Source: Panopea generosa
Lineage: Eukaryota; Mollusca; Bivalvia; Adapedonta; Hiatellidae
Reading direction: 5' to 3'
Assembly: GCA_029582155.1 (NCBI GenBank)
Contig: CM055895.1
Location: 9,557,544 to 9,621,543, forward strand
DNA: 64,000 bases
The translations under genes were made by a program, and so were the position numbers. The stretch's first letter is position 1. Each line of letters starts with the position of its first letter. Shown one piece after another: positions 11,901 through 23,105 of the stretch. The notes under the pieces are model-generated. The model did not search any database. It was not told where the DNA came from and worked only from the letters and a program-made list of their open reading frames with translations.

Positions 11901-14301
11901 TAGATGTAGTTATATATACACCGGTCGGTACGGAAATCGTTGAAACTATTGTTTTGGTGGAATCGTTTAATTTGTATAATATTTAAGTTCTTTAATTTCT
12001 GTTGCTAACGAACTTGAGGCAAACAACATAACTACCACCAAACAGGCATCCTAATGCTTTGTTTAATAGACAATTCTTCCCATTTTAAAGGTCATATACA
12101 ACCGAAGCCATCCGACTTTAAAACATATTGAAGAAAAGTCCGTCTACCAAAACGCCTACTACATTTGCAATGATGGAATCATTTACATATATTTAACAAA
12201 TGGAATTTTTGCCTGCATATAATTTCTTTCCCATTAACTTATTTCCAAATGTCAAAAGATGCGTTGTTTTAATACTCCCATGAGAATCACGCTGTAAAGA
12301 GAACTGTCTGCATCCCTATTACTTTCACATATGCGCTAGTGATAGCTATAAATATTTACTCCGACCTATAAAAAACAATATAAACAAAGTTGTTGGCAAT
12401 AGGGAAAGTTATTTGACATTAGGAAAGTCATTAGCGATTCTGTTACGCTTTAAGTTGTCCTTGTAAGACTTAGTTCATTTTCAGTTTAATATAATTTCTT
12501 AAGTGTAGTAGCTCAGATTTGATACCCATGTATTTAAACATGAGTTTTGAAGCAATCAGAAAAAATGCCATTGTTTTAAATATTTTTTTCGCTTTTATAT
12601 TTCCATCTCATAGTTACTTATATGTAGCTTTTTATTTATTTTAAAGCATCATTTAAACAAACAAAAATACAATAATAACAAAGTTCGCTACCTTTAACAC
12701 TTCCTTTGCCTTTAAAATATTTGTTCTCTTCATGTTTAACTTTCTGTAACATATACGATAGTTTAATTAAGAACTGGATCTTTTGCATTGATATTTTATT
12801 CAATTGAACATTATCTTTGCCAAACGCTTGCCTGCCACACAAAACAATTTTTAAGATTTGAAGTCTGGTTGTTAAACCAGTCCCTTTTCGGTAGTGTGAC
12901 AACACGAACACTTATCACCAGTGTCATCAAAACTGAAATAGATCTAGCTGTCAAACTTTACCACATGTTTATGCAGGACATAGCATTAAAAAGAAACAAT
13001 TTTTACTATAACTATTTTAGGCGACTATTTGTATTTCAAAATTATCGTCACTTTAAGTTGTAAATACATTTCAACGCTTCTGAGAGTGTTGTTGTAAATG
13101 TGATCAATTTTAGACAGAACGTTTATTCTACAAGTTATTATTATTTGCAATAAGTTATTAGATTGAAAGTTGGCGATTTCCTCGCTGCAACTATGTTTAT
13201 CACGAGTTGAGTTATTGTGTGTACTACTTGTATCATATTATGACTTTGCTAAAACGCTTAATGACATATGGCACAAGAAGACACTGGTCCATAACGGTGA
13301 CATGTATTTATTTTTACTATTGATGAAAAAGAAATAATCATATTTTTGGTGAACCATAATTTGATTTGCAAACCGATGGTCTGGTTTGTGGACTGATGCC
13401 ATGTTTATTTTATCAATGTGTTTCACAATAATGTATTGCAAATGTAGAATTAACTTTAATAAAAATCTTTGTTTAGTAGGTAATACAATTCTAAAACTTG
13501 AGATCGTTTTGTTGTATCGAACTATAAAAACTCTTAGCTTAAAATGAATACATTAGCTAGACACTATTACTACAGTCGATAATTTGAATTAAAATACTTA
13601 TGACTGTTATATAATTGTAGTATCAGTTAATTTTACTACAGCTGAGTAGATACGTATATAATACATTATATATAAAGGTATTTTAAATATCAATTTCATA
13701 GAACAAAGGGTCAGACTCACTACCATTTGTTTCACGTTCTAAAACGTGTGGGCATCTCTTGTTGTGTGTCCATAGACAACCTTGTTTAAATTCTGCATTT
13801 GATAATACAGATTCAATATATTTGCCACAAGAAAATTTCTGTAGATGTTCTAACGCACTACGGCCATTTGTTTAATATAAAAAATAATTAATAAGTAATT
13901 TATTAACTGACCAATTTCCATAGAAGTTTTCGAAATTATATCTTAATAGTATTGTTAAGCCTTATTCTCATATGCATACTGGCTGAAAGAAATACTTAAA
14001 ACAATATCAAAGATTTTGCTATCATCAAAATATGTATTTACTGCACGATATATACTGGCTTTGATTGATTAATTCAATAATTGTTACTGCTTTAGAATGA
14101 GATGATATCGTGCAAAAGTTGATTTCATGTTTAAATTGATTTCTGAATGCGTTGTATAACTGGCGTAAAACACAGAGAGAACATAATGTAAAGTCGTTTT
14201 AACATTGTCTAAAACATTGCTTATTGTTATAGATTTAAGCGTCTATCGGACTATCAATTTTAAGACATTAATTTAATCCCTGCTCTCTGCGTCAGAATAT
14301 A
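8990..14301 (+). repeat. Paralogous block, copy A (first part)
   Basis: Aligns colinearly with 36430-40460 and in part with 22354-32190. Anchors include TGCACATRCTCAGT near 9030 and 36485, and AATAGCTGAAAAGCGTATTT near 10185 and 37570. Others are ATTAGATTGTCATGTATACG near 10260 and 37650, CATATACAACCGAAGC near 12095 and 27650, and ATTTCAACGCTTC near 13067 and 31852. Indels are frequent and no shared frame is kept. The 138-codon frame at 10270-10686 is broken in the copy at 37670-38000. The block is interrupted at 14301 by a mariner element and resumes at 18835. Confidence 0.85.
11500..12610 (+). repeat. Internal tandem duplication inside copy A, period about 865 bp
   Basis: Bases 11510-11770 recur at 12369-12610. 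Shared words include TGGCAATA, GAAAGTCATTA, TTAAGTGTAGTAGC or its close variant, and TGCYATTGTTTTAAATATTTT. The copies at 27900-28150 and 38590-38960 appear to have this part only once. The duplication therefore arose in copy A, or was lost in the others. Confidence 0.75.
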
Positions 14302-14975
14302 CAAGGGGTGTTCGAAATGTATTTGCTCTCTCACCATTACTATCTCAATCGCTTATGTCTTCATTTCATACCTTCAAAGTACTATCCCTGGTTAGAAATA
14401 CAATATATAAGTCTTTATATCCATTTCCTGAAAGTGTTTTTGTAGGATGATTGGTGTATACTACGAAGGCACTGGTTTACCGCAGAACCAAGAGCGTGCC
14501 GTGACCCATATCTACGACCAGAGAGGACATTTTATAATATTGGAAAGAGGAAGAAATCACATGGGAAATGTTTGGGGAGTAATGGATGTGTGGTATCACT
14601 GTAACGTTCTCAGACTTTAAAATATCCGTTACTACGACAGAAGTGTGCGCTGGAGCATGCAAGAGGCAAACATGTTTGGATCCGGTGAGTGGGTGATGTT
14701 TTTCGTAACACATCACGATAGTTATTTCCAGTCACATTTTTACCCTTCTTTACCAGTACATGTATTATTAATCCTTCAAAAGAAAAGTTTGTGTATAACT
14801 GGCCTTCTGCCATGTTTGGTGGCCCGTCTTTTGTTCCCAACCTTTTGCACTGGTTCGAAATAGTGTACCCAGGTTTTGTCACCAGTGATACAATTTGCAA
14901 ATTACCTTTGGTTATATTCACGGAACATTTTAAGCATTTTATGGGCAGTTTCAATACGTGCCTTGTTTTGGTTTT
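14302..14975 (-). pseudogene. Mariner-family transposase pseudogene with one terminal repeat
   Basis: Read on the minus strand, several frames together give the C-terminal two thirds of a mariner transposase. The pieces in order are ITGDKTWVHYFEP (near 14905-14860), KHGRRPVIHK, KKGKNVTGNNYRDVL, APAHTSVVVTDILKSENVTV (14660-14610), a YSP, FRKWI and YFEGMK (near 14363). These match the family's GDETW, KHGRRPVI, VTGXYYXXXL, HDNAPAHTS, YSPDLAP and YFEGM motifs. The D and N before APAHTS are missing, YSPDLAP is damaged, and at least two frameshifts and several stops are present. The N-terminal DNA-binding half is absent. The 3' end has CAAGGGGTGTTCGAAATGTA at 14302, immediately after a TA. The paralog at about 32190 lacks the element. 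The element is dead. Confidence 0.88.
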
Positions 14976-15175
14976 TTTTTTCTCTTTTACTATTTTATTT
15001 CTCATTATACACATATATGTACAAAGCAACGTTGTTTTGGTTGTACCTATATGAAAAATCTACCCGGAATCAAGACGGAATCCAGGCGGAATTCATACGG
15101 AATCACATTTTTTCCGCCCGGAGTTCAGGCGGACACGGAATTAATGTCGAAAGTCCGTGTGGATATTTAGTTTTC

Positions 15176-15258
15176 TCCGCCCGGTAAATCTATTTGTCCG
15201 CACGGAATTCTATTTGTCTGCACGGAATTATACTTGTCCGCCCGGAATTTCTACTTTA
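15176..15258 (+). repeat. 20-bp tandem repeat, about 4 units
   Basis: The units are variants of TCCGCMCGGAATTCTATTTG. They form the inner part of the left GC-rich array. Looser copies of the same word continue to the left as far as 15057, some in inverted form (CAGGCGGA, CCGTGTGGA). Confidence 0.9.
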
Positions 15259-15823
15259 ACACGGATTTTTAAGACTTAAACATTAGGAATTTTCAAAAAA
15301 CAAGTTAAAATGAACTTGTTTCTTAATGTTTGTAAATTCTATCAAGTAAAAAAACAGGGTTTGGGTTTCCCCTGAATTAGTTCACTGGTCACTTATTTTC
15401 AAATTTTAAGAATCATCTGTGTTCACATGTAAAATTTTCAGTGCCCTTTCTAGGCCCTATTAAAAACTAGCTCCTTTAACTAAACAAACTTGAGACCCCT
15501 GCTCATAGCGACCATTTATACATACTATGAACGAATATGGCTTATTTGTTTGTGAGATTTTTTTTTAGAAATTCACATTTTTATCCCTTTCTTGGCCCTT
15601 ATATGAATTAAATATCTTTTAAGCAAAGGACCCAGTCTCCCCTGTAAATAATAACTAAACAATGTTGTTGAGAGAGACAAAATTTGGAATTTCGTTTGCT
15701 TCTTTATCCAAGTTCAGAATTCAGAATAAATAAGTATAAACTTATGATAATTTGACAGCAAACTTTATGATGTGTTTGAGTTACAATTATTTATTTGTTT
15801 TTTTTTTTGTTTTCAATATTTCA

Positions 15824-16350
15824 GATGCCACAAAGCGTGTTGTACACCTCTACTGTTTGCAATCAGTGTTTGCCAATGATGGAATGGGACCAGCAAGATT
15901 GAAGTGTATTAGTTGAAAGACAGTACCTAACCTTACCAGATGACAAGCCGGACATGATGCGAATATAGTTTTGGATGAGTGAAAAGAGTTTTACTCATCT
16001 TTAGAATAGTCTAAAGATCAAACATTTAAAGACTATGACAATGCAGCTTGAGAAAATATTGAATGAAATTCAGAATGTGCCCAACATCTAAATTATGGAA
16101 AACATCTGGTAAAACTTAGTGGCGGAGCTGTTGTGGCACAAACACTATCTTCATTCTTGCTGACAGCTTTGTTCATAAAGAAGAAGACATATTAACACTT
16201 AAAAATCAAAAGGAGGGACAATATATTGAGAAAAGAAAGCACAACCACTTGTGTTTTCAGAGTTTCTTACTTTAATAATAGAAGTGATGTGTTAGACCTG
16301 CTATATTTAGACTTGAAGAATATGGTCACACAGTACAAGTAGTGACTCTA
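15824..16350 (+). pseudogene. Possible decayed coding stretch, unidentified
   Basis: A polypyrimidine tract ending in TTTCAG precedes 15825. In one frame the next bases read DATKRVVHLYCLQSVF before stops, and a later open piece (about 16090-16180) reads LVKLSGGAVVAQTLSSF. The HLYCLQ word is reminiscent of integrase-core proteins found as repeats in many invertebrates, but this is too short to assign. Stops are frequent. The stretch lies inside the GC-array element, so a dead element protein is the likeliest meaning. Chance is possible. Confidence 0.25.
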
Positions 16351-17391
16351 AACAATTAGTGATTGATGAACCAAATGTCAATGGAAGCAATACTTATATG
16401 CACAAAAAACTGTGGTGTACCTATTAGCTCTGTAAATTACTGATTTCTTATTTAATTTGCATTGTAGTTAAGTACAGTTTCCACTGAAATGAATGTTTTT
16501 AATTTGATGAACTAATGATATAACTTAACATGTGCATGCAAACAGAGACACTCTGTCTAATAGCTATTTTATTACCCCTCTTCTCAACCCCCGCCCCCAC
16601 ACATTTACTGTTGTAAATAATACTCCGAAAATTTACTAACACAGTGGAAAGGGGGCATCTGGTTGTGAGTTTGAAAGGAGAGAAAATCTTGAATTGATAC
16701 TTGCAAATGAAAATAATTTGTAAATGATATTCACAAGCATTTTTGTTGTCATTATTATTTTAATTTAGTTTCATTACGATAATATAGTTTCATAACAAAG
16801 TGAGTTTGTAAACTAATAGATGTTGAAGATCAGAAATATAGAGATGTATATAGGAATGGTTTTATATTGATTATTTTAATGATTGCAAAACAGAAACTTA
16901 AAATATAAAGAGCTTGTTATGTCTTTACCGAGTCATTATCATTTGACTTGAACTTTATTCGTGATATTATAACATAAATTTTATATAGGGTATGACTTTT
17001 TCTTTACTAGAGTGGGTTAGGGGTTTTTCAACATTTTAACGATTATTTTTCTAATACACATTATTTTCCTTGATTTGAACTCTATCACTATGATTTTTTT
17101 TTTGTGTGAATTTTTCTTTTTTTTTATTCTTTTACAAATTTTTTAGTGTGATTTAATTCATTATATAAATTGTCATATAAAAACCAGGATTGAAATGAAT
17201 TTGAGACATTGTTTTTTGCTATTGTGTTTTAGTTTAATACATTTTAAACGCCTGTATAACAATAGTATAAGACAGAACCTGCTAAATTTTATTTTTTTGT
17301 CCATTTCTTTATTTTTAACTTTACTGGCCAAATGCCAGCAGGGCTTATGTCATGGTTAATTGTCCGACGTCCGCCTGTTAATATTTTTCTT

Positions 17392-18010
17392 GTAGACGTG
17401 ATAGCACTTATTTTTCATTGAATCTTAACCAAACTTGCACACCAGTTATATAACCACAGTATCTCGGACAAGCGTTTGAATTAGCGCGATTCGACCACAA
17501 ATGCCCCCGCCACAGGGTTTATAAGTACATTTTACGTGAAATTTTAACATTTTTTCGAAAAGTTCAAGGCATAGACCTTAGATTTTTTTCATGTTGCATT
17601 GCATGAAGGTCGCCTAAAATATTTGTTCAAGTTGGCGACTCTGGGGGTCAAATTTAAGGCTGCCACACGTGTTACTGTTTTACATAGAGTTACATAGGGA
17701 AAATGTTGTAGATGCGATAGCACCCTCATTTTTCATTGAATCTTAGCTAAATTTGCACAGCAGTTATATAACCACAAGATCTCGGATGAGTTCTTGAACC
17801 AGATGTCGACCACAAATGCTGCCACCACAGGGCTTATAAGTACTTTTGAAGTGAAACATTTAAAACATTTTTCTCTGAAAATTCAAAGCCTAGATTTTAA
17901 ATATTTTACGTGAAGCAGTGCTTGGTAGTCTCTTAAAGAAATTTGTTGATGTGGAACTTAAAAGAAAACATTGCCTCTGAAATGTTCATCTGTCCAGATG
18001 TTGCAAGTAG
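17392..18010 (+). repeat. 315-bp tandem direct duplication
   Basis: Unit 1 starts at 17392 and unit 2 at 17707. Both have TTTTTCATTGAATCTTA, AGTTATATAACCACA, ATCTCGGA, CGACCACAAATGC, CCACAGGGYTTATAAGTAC and an AACATTTTTC stretch in the same order. Unit 1 is followed by a GGTCGCC segment absent or changed in unit 2. The repeat is part of the composite element at 15053-18800. Confidence 0.85.
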
Positions 18011-18387
18011 AGCGATCCAAGTCCTTTTGATTCTCATGTTTCATTTATCCATTTATTATTTCATATATGCCAGATGGCACCCTAATTTTAAGGGGCGAAA
18101 TTTAAAAAGCTGCCATATACCATACTGTTTGGAATTCATATTCCTACATAATGATTTATAGAATGTTTACATGCAGGACTGCAATGAATTTAAAACTTGG
18201 TTTTGCTCTTTGTATTTCAAATTGTTACTTTATTTTACTTTTTGTATTAGCTTTAGGTTAGAAAATGCATATTTCATGGTAATTTGTCTGCCCATCCTTT
18301 TTGTAGTCAATACAATTTGTTTTATAAAAATTAGTCTGGATTTTTTTACAGAAAAAACTGTCTGGACCTTTGTATTGATATTCTAAT

Positions 18388-18600
18388 AGTCCAAGCGGAA
18401 TTCTAAAAAAATCCGCCTGGACATTTAAGAATTCCGCTCAGACTTTAAAGAATTCCGCCTGGATATTTTAGAATTCCGCCTGGACATTTTGGAATACTGC
18501 CTTATATTTCAAAAGTCTGCCCAGACATTTGAAAAGTCCGCCCGGATCCGCCTGGACATTTATAAAGTCCGCCTGAAAATTTTTCCGCCTGGATATTAAA
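18388..18600 (+). repeat. Right TCCGCCTGGACATTT array
   Basis: About ten irregularly spaced copies of AATTCCGCCTGGACATTTTA-like words occur here, with looser copies at 18690-18780. Most copies contain the near-palindrome TCCGCCYGGA. The same word forms the left array at 15057-15258, which supports reading both as ends of one element. Confidence 0.85.
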
Positions 18601-18834
18601 GAAATAAAATTGTTGCGACTGGACATAGTCACATGTCCCCAACTAATTTAGATATTTGTCGATTTGACTATATAAATATTACTAAAAATAGAAGTCCGTG
18701 TCATCTTAATTATATTGCCCGGACATTAAGTCCGCCTGGAAAATATTGTTTTTGTCGGCGTGAATTCGGGGTGGAATCTACCTGGAAGTTTTAGTACAGA
18801 AAGTCACCCACTCATTAACTTTCTCAGAACAAAA

Positions 18835-20400
18835 TGAATTGAAGGTAGTTTAAACTTATTCATATGATATCATTTGTGATAGATGTATATCAAGATATCA
18901 GCCTGGTAGAATATTTTCATTGTAGTACAAGAGGTAAAATAATTATCATAACTTGGAATTACAAATATTCATCTGAATGACTTAAATACTATCTTATTTT
19001 TGCTGGTAGCGGTGTTAAGCGTCGGTTTTAACACTTTTTTTTAAACATTTCGCGACAACAAAACAGTATTGTAAGCATTGTATGTATCACTTTGAAGTAT
19101 GATACCGCAGATATATTTATGTTACCCCACCCAGTCACATAATACTTAAACGGGAATACCATACTCGGAACTATCCGCCGGTAGATGCTGAGAACAAAGC
19201 GAAGGCTCCGCTCGTATCATTTTTCAAATTGTTGGTATGACCTGGACAGGGATCGAACCCACGAACTTCCACTTCGGACGCTTAACCACTAGCCCACTGC
19301 TGTGTCATTTTCTGTAAATGCTAAACTAGTTACATTTCAATTTACAACTATAAAACTTCACCTTATTATGCGTACGTATTGAAATCATGTCCATATATGT
19401 AAACCAATATCATGATTTAGTTATATCGTAATAATGTGTATTCGTATTTCAAAATCGTCAGATCATCAATGTTGATGGGAAATTGACCACCAGCCAATGA
19501 TATTGTTAACATAAATGTATCGTCAGAAAGCCAACGTACTTCAACGTATTGCAATTGTAGCTGAAATGTCATTGAAATTAAAAAAATATTTTCATAAATC
19601 TAGATTGACGATGATAACATTCCAATTGTCCAGGTGTTATCTTTTTCGGCCATAAGTTTTACGTTATTTCAAACATGAAGTGGATTACACTTTTTAGTCA
19701 GCGGACCTCTACGTTTATTGGAAAAGGTCTATTCAACCGATTATTAAGGTAGTAGAACTGCACGCACACAGAAGATAATCATAATTTCATGTTATTTTGC
19801 ATTTTACGTATAAAATCTGACTAATTTCTTCACATTACCTGTCTTTCAAATAGTACGCTTACTTGAAAAGGGCTATTCTCTCATTCAAAATCAGCAGTAA
19901 TGATTTATTTAGGACTGTCAGAATTCATTATGTATTTTCTCACATCATCACATAGATACGGAATACATGAAAACAACATGAGGTATATGTGTTTGCATTG
20001 TGGTCATGAGAGTTTCAAGAAAAATATTCGAAATAAGACAGCACTTTGTGTAGCCTTAAACACATCTGACAGTATTGTGATATACATTAAGATTCAACCA
20101 CTATCAAATATCAATAAACTTTATAAACGTGTTTTCTTACCTCAGGAATGAAGACAAGCCGATAGCAGTGAGAAATATCCAAATTTTAATTGTCATTTTC
20201 AATGCGAAGCTACGAAATGCAATAAAAATATTTACTTCAGTCACAGACAACACTATCATTAAGAATACAAAACTTAGACTCAGATTTGACTTATGTTCAA
20301 TTCGAATTCAAAGTAAAAATAAAACACTTAAGACAAATGACGTTTACTTGCTATTTTTGACGACGTCGTATTTTACGTTATAATTGCACAGCGTCCTGTT
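18835..20400 (+). repeat. Paralogous block, copy A (second part)
   Basis: Aligns with 48020-49430. Shared words are TTTTCATTGTAGTACAAGA, AGTATTGTAAGCA, TCCATATATGTAAA, TGTATTCGTATTT, GTGAAATGTCATTGAAA or its variant, and ATTTTACGTATAAA. A SINE at 19096-19312 lies at the same place as the one at 48300-48395. Similarity fades after about 19930. The open frames 19900-20151 and 20129-20383 are not conserved in the paralog. Confidence 0.8.
19096..19312 (-). repeat. Bivalve-type SINE, shared by two paralogous blocks
   Basis: On the minus strand there is an A box region (GGGCTAGTGGTTAAGCG), a perfect B box (GGGTTCGATCCC), GGTCATACCAA, CTCAGCAT and the core word TTATGTGACTGGGTGGGGTA. The family is the same as at 21262-21550 and 50460-50835. 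The paralogous position at 48300-48395 has the same SINE with its body deleted. Confidence 0.85.
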
Positions 20401-21260
20401 GCCGTCAGAAATCACAAACAAAAGTCGTGTTTTATTAAGGGTTCAATTTTAGTTTAAATTCATATTGATGAAAAAACTAGCGATCAGTTTTTAGTGAAAT
20501 TAATAAAGTTTAACTTATGTGAATTACAAGAACTTGTACTAGAGTTTTTTTGCGCAATCTTCATTGAATATTGTTGTTTGTATACCTGCGTTTATATCAA
20601 CACCGGCGTAACCATTAGATGTAAGGGAAAAAAACAAATTGTATTTCATATGCATTGGAGTTATAATTTTATTACAGGAAATAAAATAAGTAATTAAATA
20701 ATGATGTTAAACACAGATTTGAATTAATATTGATTATTTTACAAGGGTAAAACAGCGAAAAAAAAAACGTACCACCAGATGGCGCTGCTAACGAGAAATT
20801 TCGGTACTTTATTTAACAAAACACAAAGCTTAAACAAACGATGCGACTTCATAGATCAATTTTACAGATTTTTTTATCAGATACGCGAGATGTAAAAAGA
20901 AAACCGATGAGTACACCGCCAACTACCTTAAATTAACGGATGCAAAATGTAATGTACACTATATACGGGTGCACTACATACAAGGTGCAAATGAATTGAT
21001 AATAATGTTTATTACATCTATGAAAAAGCGCGAAATAGTTCACCTGTTCTGTAAAGAGATGCTTAGCAAAAAGGTAAATATAACATTTGTTACACTTTTA
21101 AGTCAATTATATTACTAACACATTATGACTTTCGTGTATAGTTTAGTTTAATCTAATGAACCCATCGACAAAACTGATGTAATACAAAGGCTTGTATAAT
21201 AGACAGTTTAACCAAAATATTCAATAAATAATGTTGATTCTGATGTTGTGGTTAGCATTC
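20400..21260. other. Stretch without a recognisable gene
   Basis: AT-rich DNA without coding signal. The one notable site is the CTCF-like motif at 20772-20787, listed separately. I saw no clear match to 49440-50200, the equivalent position in copy B. Confidence 0.5.
20772..20787 (+). promoter_or_regulatory. CTCF-like binding motif
   Basis: The sequence CCACCAGATGGCGCTG matches the bilaterian CTCF core (CCASYAGRKGGCGCT-like, with the AGATGGCGC form typical of invertebrates) over its whole length. It lies in non-coding DNA beyond the end of paralogous block A. A single motif by sequence alone does not prove binding. Confidence 0.45.
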
Positions 21261-21261
21261 G

Positions 21262-21550
21262 CTTAAAACATTCTTTTTGTCATATTGCGACAGTGTCTAC
21301 TTGAGATAGTTTTCTAAGCGCTGCCACACTGGAGTATTATGCCCCTGACACATGGTATTATACTCCACTCAATGACATTATACTGACACTGAGCAAACCA
21401 GACCAAGACTCATCCACTTAATGCTGTGCGCCAAGTGAGTAAGCTTCTTATTCCATTTGTCTAGTCTTTGGTATTATCCGGCCGGTGATTGAACCCGAGA
21501 CTTTCCATAAACATGTACGAATCGCACATTCTTTCACTAGACCACTGCTG
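21262..21550 (-). repeat. Bivalve-type SINE, nearly full length
   Basis: Read on the minus strand, in order: a tRNA-like head (GTCTAGTGAAAGAA as A box, CGGGTTCAATCACC as a slightly changed B box), GGATAATACCAAAGAC, GCGCACAGCATTAAGTGGAT, GTCAGTATAATG, GAGTGGAGTATAATACC, TGTCAGGGGCATAATACTCC and AGTGTGGCAGCGC. The order agrees with a SINE family common in bivalves, and this is its most complete copy here. It could be compared with the MetaSINE superfamily core. Confidence 0.8.
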
Positions 21551-22255
21551 CAGTTTGTATTCAATATTGAAGGGTCACAAATATATATTCATGTATTCAT
21601 TTAGTTTATCAACAATGGCTGGTGTACGATTTGGGCCTGTTTACTGCTGTTTGAGTACCATTAAGCAATCATGGGTGTATACCATATGACGTTTTTGAGA
21701 GTAAAGCAATATATTATTGCATAGCTTTATAAAATGTGTACTCTTTTAAAATTCTACAGATGATAAAATGATCAATAGTCCCTATGTGGGAAAAGCAATT
21801 AAAAAATAGTTATTGATATGCACTCGCATAATAGCTTGGGAAATATATTTATATATTATAGTACCAACTCACGAACAAAAAATAATATATTTCAAATGGT
21901 TTTAGATAAATATGTTTTCGATAACAAGTTTTCAATCAATCAATCAAATTGAGAAACGCTATTTCTTTACATGCAAAAAAAAGACACATATCACAGTACA
22001 ATTGTTTGGTGGTTTTATTCATAAACAACACAGGCTTTAGATTACATAACTTTGGCTTATTAAGATATTTCGGCTTAATCATAAAAATAAATAGTTTTAT
22101 GTTAATGTCCACTATCCTCGCCGAAACTATGATCGTTAATACCAAGCGCAAATCGCACCGAAAGCGCGATCAATGCGAGGTCATATGGCGCTTAAATGAC
22201 ACTTAAAATAACATGCATACTCAAACAAACAACATGCAATGCAATGTCGTATATC
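21551..22255. other. Stretch without a recognisable gene
   Basis: AT-rich DNA. Open frames on both strands at 21936-22206 overlap one another and show no domain. A GCGC-rich short patch (22140-22195) stands out slightly but is unexplained. Confidence 0.5.
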
Positions 22256-22257
22256 AA

Positions 22258-22353
22258 TTACAACGTCATGGAGAATGCGGACGGATGAGGATTCTAACTC
22301 AAGAACCCTGAATTGATAATAAGACACGCTATAGACTGAGCTTACCGGGTTTG
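22258..22353 (-). repeat. tRNA-derived SINE (CGGATGAGGATTC family), left flank of unit 2
   Basis: On the minus strand it reads CCGGTAAGCTCAGTCTATAG (A box), then a mutated B box (AGTTAGAATCC), then CTCATCCGTCCGCATTCTCC. The same element, better preserved, occurs at 34546-34640 in the same orientation. The two copies bracket the paralogous unit 22354-34440. Confidence 0.75.
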
Positions 22354-23105
22354 GCATATATATTATGCATGAAAAAGCCGACTGTACCAATGGTAAAATT
22401 CAGAAGAACTAGGCGTCACTGTTGCACCATATCTAATTATCAGTTAATCACATTAAATCAAACGATTCCTTTGAGAAAACTAAAAGTTGATGAGGGAAGC
22501 TCAACATAAAAATTTAACAGAAAAGAACATTTATTGATATTTCCACAAAATAAATTAATGATGCTACTGTTAAACCGTTAAATGCTTAAAGGTGATATTA
22601 GCTCTGAGTCACATTTAAAACAGTTAATTAATTAAGTGTGGAAATTGTTTAAAAAATTTGACAATTGGCAAATGAGCGTCTTTTATGTGAAATTGAATTT
22701 TCAGACAAATATTTTCAATAACAAAAGGAGAAGATACAAGTATATATATATATATATATATATATTAATTAGCGCTAAATGGTTAGGTCTTCACACAGTC
22801 TTTCCGCAGTAATGCTTCCTAACATGCTTTTGAATAAGACACGTTTGGTATACGAAAAGGACGGATGCATAAAAAATATGATATGCAGGTAATGATTTCT
22901 TTTCGTAGTAATCAGCTATTAAAATGGCATGTAAACAGAGCCTTATACACAAAAAACATTAACCATTAACTTATAAAAAGTAATTTTGTATGCGTTCTTT
23001 GAACAGCACTAAAACTGTTTACCAAAATGTCCGATAGATGTCGACACAATATATTTTTTAATTAAAATGCCAGAAACATCACGCACGAAGTGTTCATAGG
23101 ACCGT
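22354..23105 (+). repeat. Paralogous block, unit 2 (part 1)
   Basis: Aligns with 10523-11490 and 37895-38560. Anchors are TTATGCATGAAAAAG, TATCTAATTATCARTTAATC, ACGATTCCTTTGAGAA, AAGACACGTTTGGTATACG and ATCACGCACGAAGT. It contains a TA microsatellite at 22741-22765. The alignment is lost at about 23105, where a 4.3 kb stretch without counterpart begins. Confidence 0.85.
22741..22765. repeat. (TA)n microsatellite
   Basis: A perfect TA run of 25 bases inside paralogous unit 2. The matching position in copy A (near 10900) has only a short ATATATAA. Confidence 0.95.

Larger units (their letters stand above)
15053..18800. mobile_element. Composite element bounded by TCCGCCYGGA arrays
   Basis: Both ends of this 3.7 kb stretch carry arrays built on TCCGCCYGGA (15057-15268 and 18388-18790) that occur nowhere else in the window. 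Both outer edges carry AATCTACCYGGAA in direct orientation (near 15057 and near 18775). The interior holds a possible decayed coding stretch (15824-16350) and a 315-bp tandem duplication (17392-18010). It replaces the part of the block that copy B has at 40500-48000. I infer a transposon with GC-rich subterminal repeats. No transposase is recognised and no target duplication was confirmed. Confidence 0.5.

Noticed and set aside
14446-14687. Plus-strand exon-like stretch with a TTTGTAG acceptor, an open frame (IGVYYEGTGLPQNQERAV and on) and a GGTGAGT donor
   Set aside because: The minus strand of the same bases encodes mariner transposase motifs (APAHTSVVVTDILKSENVTV, YSP, YFEGMK). The plus frame is the antisense shadow, also has a stop in the middle, and the splice-like words are coincidence.
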